This document shows positions 32,901-41,384 of a stretch of 44,465 nucleotides of DNA, piece after piece. The notes beneath the pieces were generated by a model, which did no database searches, had not been told where the DNA came from, and saw nothing but the letters and a program-made list of their open reading frames with translations. How positions within the stretch are numbered: the stretch's first letter is position 1; each line of letters starts with the position of its first letter. The position numbers and the translations under genes were made by a program. This stretch comes from an uncultured Eubacteriales bacterium (GTDB lineage: Bacteria > Bacillota > Clostridia > Oscillospirales > Oscillospiraceae): NCBI GenBank assembly GCA_900545815.1, contig URAM01000015.1, positions 1 through 44,465 on the forward strand. The letters are read 5' to 3'.

Positions 32901-35423
32901 GTGAAGTATGATTTTAGTGCCATTGAGAAGAAATGGCAGGAGAAGTGGCAGAAAGAAAAGACCTATCAGACCAAGAACTTCGTCAAGGGCAAGCCCAAGT
33001 TCTACGGCCTGGTGGAGTTCCCCTATCCCTCCGGTGCAGGTCTCCACGTCGGTCATCCCCGTCCCTACACCGCAATGGACGTTATCGCCCGAAAGAAGCG
33101 GATGGATGGCTACAATGTCCTTTTCCCCATCGGGTATGATGCCTTTGGCCTGCCCACTGAGAACTTTGCCATCAAGAACCATATGCACCCAGCCGTGGTC
33201 ACCAAGACCAACATCGAGAACTTCACCCGCCAGCTGCATATGCTGGGCTACTCCTTCGACTGGGATCGGGTCATCGATACCACCGACCCCAAGTACTACA
33301 AGTGGACCCAGTGGATCTTCCTCCAGATGTTCAAGCATGGTCTGGCCTACAAGACCTCCATGCCCGTCAACTGGTGTACCAGCTGTAAGTGCGTCCTGGC
33401 CAACGAAGAAGTGGTCAACGGCGTCTGCGAGCGCTGCGGTGCGGAGGTCGTCCGGAAGGAAAAGAGCCAGTGGATGCTGAAGATCACCGCCTACGCTCAG
33501 AAGCTCATCGACGGTCTGGATACCGTTGACTTCCTGCCCCGTGTGGTGGCACAGCAGAAGAACTGGATCGGCCGCTCCACCGGCGCTGACGTGAACTTCA
33601 ACACCACCGAAGGGGACGTCCTCACCGTCTACACCACCCGCTGCGACACCCTGTTCGGCGCCACTTACATGGTCATCGCCCCCGAGCACGCCTATGTGGA
33701 GAAGTGGAAGGACAAGCTGTCCAACTACGATGAAGTGGCTGAATACGTCCGCGTGGCTGCCACCAAGTCCGACTTCGAGCGCACCGAGCTGGTCAAGGAA
33801 AAGACCGGCGTGGAGCTCAAGGGCGTCCGAGCCATCAATCCGGTGAACAACCAGGAGATCCCCATCTTCATCTCTGACTACGTCCTGGCCTCCTACGGCA
33901 CCGGCGCCATCATGGCCGTTCCCGCCCACGACACCCGTGACTGGGAGTTCGCCAAGGCCTTCGGTCTGCCCATGGTGCAGGTCGTCGCCGGCCCCGAAGG
34001 GGAAGTGGACATCTCCAAGGGCGCATTCACCGATGTGGAAACCGGCGTCAGCGTCAACTCCGGCTTCCTGACCGGCCTGAGCGTGGAGGATGCCAAGGCC
34101 AAGATGATCGAATGGCTGGAAGCCAATCACATCGGCTGCGCCAAGGTCAACTACAAGCTCCGCGACTGGGTTTTCTCCCGTCAGCGTTATTGGGGCGAGC
34201 CCATCCCCATCGTCAAGTGCGAAAAGTGCGGCTATGTGGCTCTGCCCGAAGACCAACTGCCCCTGCTGCTGCCGGAAGTGGAGAGCTATGAGACCACCGA
34301 CGACGGAGAATCCCCCCTGTCCGCCATGACCGATTGGGTCAACACCACCTGCCCCTGCTGCGGCGGCCCTGCCCAGCGGGAGACCGACACCATGCCCCAG
34401 TGGGCTGGTTCCAGCTGGTACTTCCTGCGCTACATGGATCCCCACAATGATGATGCCCTGGCTTCCAAGGAGGCGCTGGACTATTGGGGTCAGGTGGACT
34501 GGTACAACGGCGGGATGGAACACACCACCCTGCACCTGCTCTACAGCCGGTTCTGGAATAACTTCCTCCACGACATCGGCGTGGTGCCCAATGCGGAACC
34601 CTACCATAAGCGCACCAGCCACGGCATGATCCTGGGCAAGAACCCCCACTATGTGGGCAACGTGACCACCCAGGAGGAGAAGGATGCGCTCATCGCCAAG
34701 TACGGCAACGAAGCTCTGCGTCCCTCCGTCAAGATGTCCAAATCCCTGGGCAACGTGGTCAATCCCGATGACGTCATCAAAGCCTACGGCGCAGACACCA
34801 TGCGCCTGTATATCATGTTCATCGGCGACTTTGAAAAGACCGCTACCTGGTCGGATGATGCCGTGAAGGGCTGCAAGCGCTTCCTGGATCGTATCTGGAA
34901 CCTCCACGAGAACTGCACCGACAGCCTGGAGTACACCCCTGCCAACGAGCCTTCCATTCACAAGGCCATCAAGAAGGTCAGCGATGACATCGAGGCCATG
35001 AAATTCAACACCGCCATCGCCACTATGATGTCCCTGGTCAACGATTTCTACGCCAACGGCGTCTCCAAGGGGGATATGAAGGCTCTGCTGGTCATGCTCA
35101 GCCCCTTCGCACCCCACATTGCCGAGGAAATGTGGGAGCACTTGGGCTTTGAAGCCATGGCCTGCGAACAGGCGTGGCCGGAATACGACCAGACCAAGAC
35201 TGTGGCGGCAGAAGTCCAGATCGCCGTCCAGGTGGCAGGCAAAGTGCGTGCCAACGTGATCGTGCCCTCCGGTGCAGAGGATGACGAGGTGGTAGCCATC
35301 GCCATGGCTGACAATCGCATCCAGAAACAGGCAGAGGGTAAGGTGCTGGTGAAGCAGATTGTTGTCCGTGCCAAGGACGGCAAGATCAAGCTGGTCAACC
35401 TGATCTTCAAGCCTGCCAAATAA
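32901..35423 (+). CDS. leuS: Leucyl-tRNA synthetase
   Basis: An 840-residue class I synthetase. The HIGH signature appears as HVGH at residues 49-52 and KMSKS near 611-615. The CP1 editing domain is present (GTGAIMAVPAHDTRDWEF). Zinc-type cysteines are seen in WCTSCKC...CERCG and CEKCGY...CPCCGG. The start is GTG at 32901 with AAAGGCGGG about 7 bases upstream. Transcribed alone between repeat D and the rpsU promoter; I see no strong terminator of its own. Confidence 0.98.
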   Translation: MKYDFSAIEKKWQEKWQKEKTYQTKNFVKGKPKFYGLVEFPYPSGAGLHVGHPRPYTAMDVIARKKRMDGYNVLFPIGYDAFGLPTENFAIKNHMHPAVVTKTNIENFTRQLHMLGYSFDWDRVIDTTDPKYYKWTQWIFLQMFKHGLAYKTSMPVNWCTSCKCVLANEEVVNGVCERCGAEVVRKEKSQWMLKITAYAQKLIDGLDTVDFLPRVVAQQKNWIGRSTGADVNFNTTEGDVLTVYTTRCDTLFGATYMVIAPEHAYVEKWKDKLSNYDEVAEYVRVAATKSDFERTELVKEKTGVELKGVRAINPVNNQEIPIFISDYVLASYGTGAIMAVPAHDTRDWEFAKAFGLPMVQVVAGPEGEVDISKGAFTDVETGVSVNSGFLTGLSVEDAKAKMIEWLEANHIGCAKVNYKLRDWVFSRQRYWGEPIPIVKCEKCGYVALPEDQLPLLLPEVESYETTDDGESPLSAMTDWVNTTCPCCGGPAQRETDTMPQWAGSSWYFLRYMDPHNDDALASKEALDYWGQVDWYNGGMEHTTLHLLYSRFWNNFLHDIGVVPNAEPYHKRTSHGMILGKNPHYVGNVTTQEEKDALIAKYGNEALRPSVKMSKSLGNVVNPDDVIKAYGADTMRLYIMFIGDFEKTATWSDDAVKGCKRFLDRIWNLHENCTDSLEYTPANEPSIHKAIKKVSDDIEAMKFNTAIATMMSLVNDFYANGVSKGDMKALLVMLSPFAPHIAEEMWEHLGFEAMACEQAWPEYDQTKTVAAEVQIAVQVAGKVRANVIVPSGAEDDEVVAIAMADNRIQKQAEGKVLVKQIVVRAKDGKIKLVNLIFKPAK

Positions 35424-35469
35424 GGTGCTGTTTTTTACCGGCATATCGCCGAAAATCTGTAATGCCCCC

Positions 35470-35498
35470 TTGACAACGAGCGTTGAGAGGCGTAAACT
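35470..35498 (+). promoter_or_regulatory. Promoter of rpsU
   Basis: TTGACA (35470-35475), 17-base spacer, TAAACT (35493-35498). A TATAAT at 35518-35523 could be a second -10. The leader has a hairpin ATGCCC/GGGCAT (35531-35559). Confidence 0.62.
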
Positions 35499-35579
35499 AG
35501 ATAACAATGAAGCTAGTTATAATGCTTCCTATGCCCTTGTCACAGACTCCCTGGGCATATTCGAGGGGAGGGAAAATAG

Positions 35580-35762
35580 ATGGCTGAAGTCCGTGTAAGA
35601 GAAAATGAATCTCTGGATAGCGCTCTGAAACGCTTTAAGCGTAGTTGCGTCAAGTCCGGTGTTCTGGCAGAGGTCCGTAAGCGTGAGCATTACGAAAGCC
35701 CCAGTGTGAAGCGTCGTAAGAAGTCCGAAGCTGCCAGAAAGAATCGCAAAAGATTCTACTAA
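35580..35762 (+). CDS. rpsU: 30S ribosomal protein S21
   Basis: A 60-residue basic protein with the S21 pattern AEVRVRENESLDSALKRFKR and a C-terminal KRRKKSEAARKNRKRF. Full length for Firmicutes. GAGGGGAGGG precedes the ATG. It has its own promoter and terminator. Confidence 0.97.
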   Translation: MAEVRVRENESLDSALKRFKRSCVKSGVLAEVRKREHYESPSVKRRKKSEAARKNRKRFY

Positions 35763-35775
35763 GTTGTAAACAAAA

Positions 35776-35806
35776 CCCCTTGTGCCGCAGGCGCAAGGGG
35801 TTTTAT
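35776..35806 (+). terminator. rpsU terminator, first copy
   Basis: CCCCTTGTGCC/GGCGCAAGGGG (loop GCA) followed by TTTTATTTC, 13 bases after the rpsU stop. The 34 bases 35776-35809 recur exactly at 36003-36036. Confidence 0.93.
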
Positions 35807-35819
35807 TTCCGTAAGAAGG

Positions 35820-35996
35820 CCTCGCAGAGTTTCACGCCTATGGCGTGAAAAAAGAGGAAAGCTGTTTTTCGCCGCGGCGTGTACGTGGCGAAAAACACTT
35901 CTCGCGGAGTGAGCGTCGAATTGCCCGCCTTTTGCGGGCAACCGAGGCGCAGAACGGAGTGCATGACGCCCAAAAGGAGCTTTGCTGCTTTTGGGC
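35820..35996 (+). repeat. Structured intergenic repeat, copy E
   Basis: CTCGCAGAG box; stem 1 TTTCACGCC/GGCGTGAAA (35830-35850); stem 2 GTTTTTCGCC/GGCGAAAAAC with loop GCGTGTA (35877-35883); linker CTTCTCGCGGAGTGAGCG; middle hairpin TTGCCCGC/GCGGGCAA; 3' hairpin GCCCAAAAG/CTTTTGGGC (35968-35996). Stems differ from other copies at many positions yet pair fully. It lies between two copies of the rpsU terminator. Confidence 0.82.
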
Positions 35997-36002
35997 AGAT
36001 CA

Positions 36003-36033
36003 CCCCTTGTGCCGCAGGCGCAAGGGGTTTTAT
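36003..36033 (+). terminator. Second, identical copy of the rpsU terminator
   Basis: The same hairpin and TTTTATTTC tail as at 35776; the two are direct repeats 227 bases apart that bracket repeat E. Confidence 0.9.
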
Positions 36034-36047
36034 TTCGCCCACGACAC

Positions 36048-36084
36048 AAAAACGCCCCTGCACCACCGTACAGGGGCGTTTTTT
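36048..36084. terminator. Terminator of the minus-strand GH18-like gene
   Basis: AAAAACGCCCCTG/CAGGGGCGTTTTTT (36048-36084); the stem works in both directions and touches the stop codon of the minus-strand gene. Confidence 0.88.
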
Positions 36085-36845
36085 CACCAGACCGGCGGCT
36101 GAAACCCCGAAATTTCCTCCCAGCACACCAAAGCACCTGCCAGCCCCAGTTCCGCCGCCAAATCCAGCTTTGCCTGCACGCTGGCGGCGTTGTCATACAA
36201 GATCAAATGGAGCCGCTCCGCCTCCCGATAGGTGGCATACTGGCAATAAAAATCCTCCGAGAACCACGCCCGACACCGATGGCGGGCGAACCGCTCCCGC
36301 AGCTCCGGCAGGGTCAGCGCCGTGCCCTGTCCGTCCGGACAGGGGAGGACAAAGGCACACGGACTGCACTCCAGCGCCAGCACCAGGCGGCGGCCATACT
36401 GCGCCAGCGCAGCTTGGATCCGCCCCCGCAGCGTTCCGCCGGAGAGCTGGGAGGAGATCAGCGCCTGTGCGCTGGGAGCCGATGGGGCAAAGGCTTCCGG
36501 AACGGTGAAGGACAGGTGGCGTTTCTCCAACGCACCGGCCAGCTCCTGGGCGAGGGCTTGCCCAGCGGGCGTTTCCGCCCAGTTGGCCAGGACGCCCGCC
36601 GCCTGCTGTCTCCGGCACTCGGCCAGTACCTGGCGGCAGAACCAGTCCCGCCCCGTTGGAGCGGCGGGGGCAGTGCCGCCCACCAACAGGACGCTGCCAG
36701 CAGGCAGGGCATTTTCTCCCGCCCGCAGGAGCTGCCCGTCCGGTGCGGCCTGGTAAGCCATGGGGACGGGGGTGAAAGGACGGGGGAGAGTTGGCGCTGG
36801 CGCGGCAGGAGCGTAGGCGAGAAAAAGAGGCAGGGCGTGTGACAT
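36084..36845 (-). CDS. Hypothetical protein, weakly GH18-like
   Basis: 253 residues, Ala/Pro-rich, with no clear signal peptide. The C-terminus LHLILYDNAASVQAKLDLAAELGLAGALVCW resembles the last strands of GH18-type barrels (a Tyr/Asp-rich strand, then a helix and GhGGhhhW-like strand). The catalytic DxxDxDxE motif is not seen, so enzymatic activity is doubtful. The ATG at 36843-36845 has AAGGAGG 9 bases upstream. Divergent from yqeG. Low confidence on fold; good confidence that it is a gene. Confidence 0.6.
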   Translation of the reverse strand: MSHALPLFLAYAPAAPAPTLPRPFTPVPMAYQAAPDGQLLRAGENALPAGSVLLVGGTAPAAPTGRDWFCRQVLAECRRQQAAGVLANWAETPAGQALAQELAGALEKRHLSFTVPEAFAPSAPSAQALISSQLSGGTLRGRIQAALAQYGRRLVLALECSPCAFVLPCPDGQGTALTLPELRERFARHRCRAWFSEDFYCQYATYREAERLHLILYDNAASVQAKLDLAAELGLAGALVCWEEISGFQPPVW

Positions 36846-36949
36846 TTGCAAAATCCTCCTTGTAATTGCTTGCTGAAGATGATAGAATTGAAAATGTTAC
36901 AGTTTGTTACCGAATTGAAACGAATTCGCAGTATTTTGGGAGGAATCCT

Positions 36950-37453
36950 ATGGGCGCACTGATCCCCGACCGCATCGAGGAGGGCTTTGACCGGCTTCAG
37001 CCGGACTGGCTCCGCAGCAAAGGCATCCGCCTGGTTCTGGCGGACTTGGACAATACCTTGACCCGCTACCGGCAGTTGGAGCCAGACCCAGCACTCATCA
37101 CCTGGCGGGATGGACTCCACGAGGCGGGCATCACCCTCTTTGTGATTTCCAACAGCCGCCGCCCCAACCGTGCCCAGCAGTTCTGCGCCAACCTGGACGT
37201 GCCCTACATCAGCCACGCCGGTAAGCCCCACGCTGCTGCCTTTCACCAGGCCATGGAGCAGTGCGGCTGTGGGGCGGAGGAGACGATCATGATCGGCGAC
37301 CAGATCTTTACCGACATCTGGGGCGCCCACAACGCCGGCATTCTTGCCGTTTACATCCGTCCCATTGCCCTGAATACCGTATTCCGCAAGATACGATACG
37401 GCATCGAAGCGCCCTTTCGGCTGCTCTGCCGCATGAGAGGGGAGAGAGTATGA
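36950..37453 (+). CDS. yqeG: YqeG-family HAD-IIIA phosphatase
   Basis: A 167-residue HAD phosphatase. ADLDNTLTRY (Asp32, Asp34) is motif I, VISNSRRP motif II, and GKPHAAAF plus MIGDQIFTDIWGA motifs III/IV. Eukaryotic and cyanobacterial relatives are phosphatidylglycerophosphate phosphatases, so a lipid role is possible. GGGAGGA lies 5 bases before this ATG; the longer frame is untranslated. It overlaps the next gene by ATGA. Confidence 0.92.
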   Translation: MGALIPDRIEEGFDRLQPDWLRSKGIRLVLADLDNTLTRYRQLEPDPALITWRDGLHEAGITLFVISNSRRPNRAQQFCANLDVPYISHAGKPHAAAFHQAMEQCGCGAEETIMIGDQIFTDIWGAHNAGILAVYIRPIALNTVFRKIRYGIEAPFRLLCRMRGERV

Positions 37454-38310
37454 GTGTCTTATTTGGTGTAGCCGGAAATTCCGATACCTTTACCGAAACC
37501 GTCAGCAAAGCCAGTGCCGATGCACCTGCCTGGCTCCACGCCATCGGCCTGGACGCCTACGAGTACCAGTGCGGTAAGGGCGTGCGGGTGGGGGAGGCCA
37601 CCGCACGGAAAATCGGAAAAAATGCCGCACAGGCAGGCATCCGACTGTCCCTCCACGCCCCTTACTTTATCAGTTTGGCCAATCCTGACCCAGAGACGGT
37701 CAAAAAGTCCATCGGCTATGTCACTGCCTCCTGCCGTGCCGCTCAGTGGATGGGAGCCGATCGGGTCATCCTCCACTCCGGCGCGCTGATGAAGCGCACC
37801 CGTCGGGAAGCCTTGGACATTGCCAAAGCCAATCTGAAAGCAATCTTGGCCGCCTGTGCGGAACAGGGGTTCGAGGATGTGACCCTCTGTCCGGAGACCA
37901 TGGGGAAGATCAACCAGCTGGGGGATCTGACCGAGGTGCTGGAGCTGTGCCAGGTGGATGAACGGTTGGTGCCCTGCGTGGACTTTGGGCATTTGTACGC
38001 CCGTTCCCTAGGGGCGCTGGACGGAGCGGACGCCTGTAAAGCCATGCTGGACGAAATGGCAGACGCACTGGGGGAGGAGCGGGCGTCTCGGTTCCACAGC
38101 CACTTCTCCAAGATCGCCTTCACCCCCAAAGGCGGCGAGCAGAAGCACTTGCGCTTCTCCGATGAGGGCTGGGGGCCGGAGTTCCGGCCGCTGGCGGAGG
38201 AGATCGCCCGACGTGGGTGGAGCCCTACCTTTATTTGTGAATCATCCGGCACCCAGAGCGAGGATGCCTTGACCATGAAAACCATCTACCAGGAGGTGTC
38301 CCGTTCATGA
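37450..38310 (+). CDS. AP endonuclease family 2 / endonuclease IV-like TIM-barrel protein
   Basis: 286 residues, the usual Nfo length. The zinc-ligand blocks are recognisable: LSLHAPYFISLANPD, VILHSG, CPETMGKINQLGDL, CVDFGHLYARSLG, FHSHFSKIAF with GEQKHLRF, and CESSGTQSEDAL. Endonuclease IV cuts abasic sites; sugar-phosphate isomerases share the fold, but these motifs favour Nfo. Coupled by ATGA to yqeG before it and the M24 peptidase after it. Confidence 0.88.
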   Translation: MSVLFGVAGNSDTFTETVSKASADAPAWLHAIGLDAYEYQCGKGVRVGEATARKIGKNAAQAGIRLSLHAPYFISLANPDPETVKKSIGYVTASCRAAQWMGADRVILHSGALMKRTRREALDIAKANLKAILAACAEQGFEDVTLCPETMGKINQLGDLTEVLELCQVDERLVPCVDFGHLYARSLGALDGADACKAMLDEMADALGEERASRFHSHFSKIAFTPKGGEQKHLRFSDEGWGPEFRPLAEEIARRGWSPTFICESSGTQSEDALTMKTIYQEVSRS

Positions 38311-39377
38311 ACCATCTCAACGCCATCACCGCCCAGCTGGATGCCTATCAGCTGGACGCCCTGTGTATCACCAGCCAGCCAGGGGAGTATTACGCTGTGG
38401 GCCTGAAAGGGGAGGGCGTGGTGCTGGTCACCCGACAGGGGTGCCACTACTTCACCGACTCCCGCTACATTGAATTAGCTCAGAACACCGTCACCAATGC
38501 AGATGTGACCATGGTCACCCCCCATCAGGATCACCTGGCTCTGGCCAGCTTGGTGCTGGAGCACTACGGTCTGAAACGGGTGGGCATCGAGGAAGCCTAT
38601 CTGACCGTGGAGCGCTGGCAGAAGATGAAAATCGCCTTTCCGGCAGATACCGAGCTGGTTCCGGCAGGCAAATTGCTCACCGAGCTGCGCAGCGCTAAGA
38701 CGGAAGAAGAACTGGCCGTCATGCAGAAAGCCCAGGACATCACAGACCAGGTTTTTGCGGAAATCTGTGAGTTCCTTCACGCCGGCGTCACCGAGTCCGA
38801 AGTGGCCGCCCAGCTGACCTACCTCCAGATGAAGCACGGAGCGGAGGGCAACTCCTTCCCGCCCATCGTGGCCTCCGGTGCCAACGGCAGTATGCCTCAC
38901 GCCATCCCCACGGCCAAACCCATCCAAAAGGGGGAGTTCGTGACCATGGATTTTGGCTGTATATATCAGGGCTATTGCTCCGACATGACCCGCACCGTGG
39001 CCATCGGACAGCCCAGTGACGAGATGCGTCGGGTCTATGACGCCGTGCTGGAAGCCCAGCTGGCGGGCATTGCCGCCGCAAAAGCCGGCGTCCCTGGCTG
39101 TGACGTCCACAACGCTGCCTGGGACGTGCTCAAGAAGTACGGCTATGGCGACTACTTCGGTCACGGCTTTGGCCACAGCCTGGGCATCGAGATCCACGAA
39201 AGCCCCAACGCCAACCGTGCCAACACCAAGCCGTTACCGGCAGGCGCCGTCCTCTCCGCAGAGCCGGGGGTGTACCTGCCCGGAAAATTTGGCGTGCGCA
39301 CCGAGGATGTGATCTTCTTAACGGAAACGGGAAACCGCATCCTCACCCACGCCCCCAAGCACCTAATCATCCGATAA
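38307..39377 (+). CDS. M24-family aminopeptidase (Xaa-Pro aminopeptidase/prolidase type)
   Basis: A 356-residue cytosolic metallopeptidase. The N-terminal creatinase-like domain is followed by the pita-bread catalytic domain with the five metal ligands: Asp in TMDFG (about 214), Asp in SDMTRT (about 225), His in GHGFGHSLG (about 288), Glu in SAEPGVY (about 319) and Glu in RTEDV (about 333). Likely cleaves X-Pro bonds. It overlaps the endonuclease gene by ATGA; a secreted CHAP protein starts 23 bases after it. Confidence 0.94.
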   Translation: MNHLNAITAQLDAYQLDALCITSQPGEYYAVGLKGEGVVLVTRQGCHYFTDSRYIELAQNTVTNADVTMVTPHQDHLALASLVLEHYGLKRVGIEEAYLTVERWQKMKIAFPADTELVPAGKLLTELRSAKTEEELAVMQKAQDITDQVFAEICEFLHAGVTESEVAAQLTYLQMKHGAEGNSFPPIVASGANGSMPHAIPTAKPIQKGEFVTMDFGCIYQGYCSDMTRTVAIGQPSDEMRRVYDAVLEAQLAGIAAAKAGVPGCDVHNAAWDVLKKYGYGDYFGHGFGHSLGIEIHESPNANRANTKPLPAGAVLSAEPGVYLPGKFGVRTEDVIFLTETGNRILTHAPKHLIIR

Positions 39378-39400
39378 GACCGAAAGAAAGCGAGTGACCT

Positions 39401-40699
39401 ATGAACAAACGATCCCTCTCTCTGGTACTGGCCTTGGCCATGTGCCTCTCCCTGGCCGAACCCATCACCGCCGTTGCGGTGGAGTCCACGGAAGAACCTG
39501 CTATGATATATGCGCAGGAGGCAGCAGAAAATACCCCTGCGCAAGCGCAGTCCAGTTCAGACCCCGCCCAGCCGACGGAAAAGGCTGTCCAGGAGATCAC
39601 TGGCGTGGAAGATGCGTACACCTTCTCCGCTGACACCCAGGACGCTGCCCTCACCGCCGCCACCACCGGCGATGGCGCCCTCACCTACGCCTCCGATGCT
39701 CCTGACGTGGCCGCTGTGGACGAGAACACCGGCGCACTGACCCTGGGCGTGGCCGGCACCGCCACCATCACCATCACTGCGGCAGAGACCGACCAGTTCC
39801 AGGCAGCGGAAAAGCAGGTCACCGTCACCGTCACCAAGGCCAAGCAGACCATCACCGGCGTGAAGGAAGCCTTGGATCTGAAGTACAAGTCCAAGGGCAC
39901 CTACCAGCTCCAGGCCAAAGCTGCCACCGCACTCACCTACAAGTCCAGCGACACCAGCGTAGCCACCGTGGACAAGAAAGGCAAGCTCACCATGCGGGGG
40001 CTGGGCACCGTAGTCATCACCATCACCGCCAAGGAGGATGGCAGCTACACCAAGGCCACCCACAAGGTGGAGATCGAGATCTACAAGACGGCCGCCAAGC
40101 TGAAAGTATCCAAATACTATAAAAAGAGTAAATTCTATAAGCGCCTGATGAAGCTGCGCCTGGACGGCACCACCCGTCAGAATGTTATGGCCATCGCTGA
40201 GACCCAGGTGGGCTACCATGAGGGCAACAAGCTCAGCCAGATGAACGGCACCAACAAACGGGGCAGCGGCAACTACACCGAATACGGCTATGTCTATGGC
40301 ATCCAGGGCGCTTGGTGCGCCATGTTCGTTAACTGGTGCGCCCGGGAGAACGCCACCTCCACTAAGGTCGTGCCCAAGTACTGTCGGGTCATGGACTATC
40401 GCAGTTTCTACCAGAAGCAGAAGCGCTATTACGCCTGGTCAAAGACCAAGGGTGGCAAGGGCAAATACCTGCCCAAAGCCGGCGATATGATCTTCTACAC
40501 CACCTACCCCGGCGCCTCCTCCCAGCACATCGGCTACGTCAAGAGCTGTAAGGTGAAGGGCGGCAAGATCACCATCGTCACCACCGAAGGCAACAGCAGC
40601 GATGAGTGCCGCCACAAGACCTACACCCTCCGCACCAAGAGCAACGGCCGCATTGCTGCCGGCTGGTATATCCACGGTTTCTCCTCTCCCAAGTACTGA
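39401..40699 (+). CDS. Secreted protein with two Ig-like (Big_2) domains and a CHAP amidase/peptidase domain
   Basis: A 432-residue exported protein. Residues 1-26 are a signal peptide (NKRSLSLVLALAMCLSLA then an A-x-A-type site). Two Big_2-like modules follow at about 65-145 and 150-230, each with the ...DTSVATVDKKGKLT...GTVVITITA... pattern. A Lys-rich linker leads to a CHAP-type domain from about 260: AWCAMFVNWC brings the catalytic Cys near 305, SQHIGYV the His near 374, and TEGNSS the last polar residue. A cell-wall hydrolase is likely. Last gene before the str operon. Confidence 0.88.
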   Translation: MNKRSLSLVLALAMCLSLAEPITAVAVESTEEPAMIYAQEAAENTPAQAQSSSDPAQPTEKAVQEITGVEDAYTFSADTQDAALTAATTGDGALTYASDAPDVAAVDENTGALTLGVAGTATITITAAETDQFQAAEKQVTVTVTKAKQTITGVKEALDLKYKSKGTYQLQAKAATALTYKSSDTSVATVDKKGKLTMRGLGTVVITITAKEDGSYTKATHKVEIEIYKTAAKLKVSKYYKKSKFYKRLMKLRLDGTTRQNVMAIAETQVGYHEGNKLSQMNGTNKRGSGNYTEYGYVYGIQGAWCAMFVNWCARENATSTKVVPKYCRVMDYRSFYQKQKRYYAWSKTKGGKGKYLPKAGDMIFYTTYPGASSQHIGYVKSCKVKGGKITIVTTEGNSSDECRHKTYTLRTKSNGRIAAGWYIHGFSSPKY

Positions 40700-40776
40700 G
40701 GAAAACCGGACGGAAACTATGACATAATTACGAAAAACCCCTGCCCCAGTCAGGCCAAAACAGTGAAAAGTTTTCC

Positions 40777-40805
40777 TTGACGGGGTAGGGGTCCCGTGTT
40801 ATAAT
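40777..40805 (+). promoter_or_regulatory. Promoter of the str operon (rpsL)
   Basis: TTGACG (40777-40782), 17-base spacer, TATAAT (40800-40805), about 160 bases before rpsL. The leader contains the hairpin ATGAGGAA/TTCCTCAT (40893-40913). An 11-bp inverted repeat, ACCCCTGCCCC (40737) and GGGGTAGGGGT (40782), overlaps the promoter spacer. Confidence 0.8.
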
Positions 40806-40964
40806 AAAAAACTGTGTAGGTTTGGAATATTGCAGAAAACCAGGAAAATCGACCACGTTGTTCCAAGCCTGTCTGACAAAGTTTTTGACGGCATGAGGAA
40901 TGTTTTTCCTCATAGCGGTTAAAATAAATTTATTGTATCTTTAGAAGAAAGGAGGAAATCTAAT

Positions 40965-41384
40965 ATGCCTACTTTTAATCAGCTGGTTCGTAAGGGCAGA
41001 GAGACTTCCATCTACAAGTCCAATTCCCCCGCACTGCAGAAGGGCAAGAACACTCTGAAGGACAGAGAGACCAATCAGCCTTCTCCCCAGAAGAGAGGTG
41101 TCTGCACCGCTGTTCGTACCGCAACCCCCAAAAAGCCCAACTCCGCACTGCGTAAGATCGCCCGTGTGCGCCTGAGCAATGGTTACGAAGTCACCGCTTA
41201 CATCCCCGGTGAAGGCCACAACCTGCAGGAACACTCCGTCGTCATGATCCGTGGCGGCCGTGTCAAGGATCTGCCTGGTGTGCGTTATCACATCATCCGT
41301 GGTTCTCTGGATACCCAGGGTGTCACCGGTCGTATGCAGGCTCGTTCCAAGTACGGTGCAAAGCGTCCCAAGACCAAGAAGTAA
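40965..41384 (+). CDS. rpsL: 30S ribosomal protein S12
   Basis: 139 residues, the Firmicute-length form with an extra ~15 residues after ALQKG compared with E. coli. The decoding-site loops TPKKPNSALRK and RGGRVKDLPGVRYH are intact, with wild-type Lys at the positions where streptomycin resistance usually arises. AAAGGAGG precedes the ATG. First gene of rpsL-rpsG-fusA-tuf. Confidence 0.98.
   Translation: MPTFNQLVRKGRETSIYKSNSPALQKGKNTLKDRETNQPSPQKRGVCTAVRTATPKKPNSALRKIARVRLSNGYEVTAYIPGEGHNLQEHSVVMIRGGRVKDLPGVRYHIIRGSLDTQGVTGRMQARSKYGAKRPKTKK

Noticed and set aside
32814..35507. 897-codon open frame on the minus strand opposite leuS
   Set aside because: It is a shadow: composition is His/Gly/Val-biased and leuS is unmistakable on the plus strand. 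The same applies to long frames opposite fusA (42168-44315), glgP (11984-13294), the NhaC-family gene (15091-16851) and cstA (8936-9946).
14839..36000. Dispersed hairpin repeats as a CRISPR array
   Set aside because: Copies are kilobases apart with no spacers and no cas genes.
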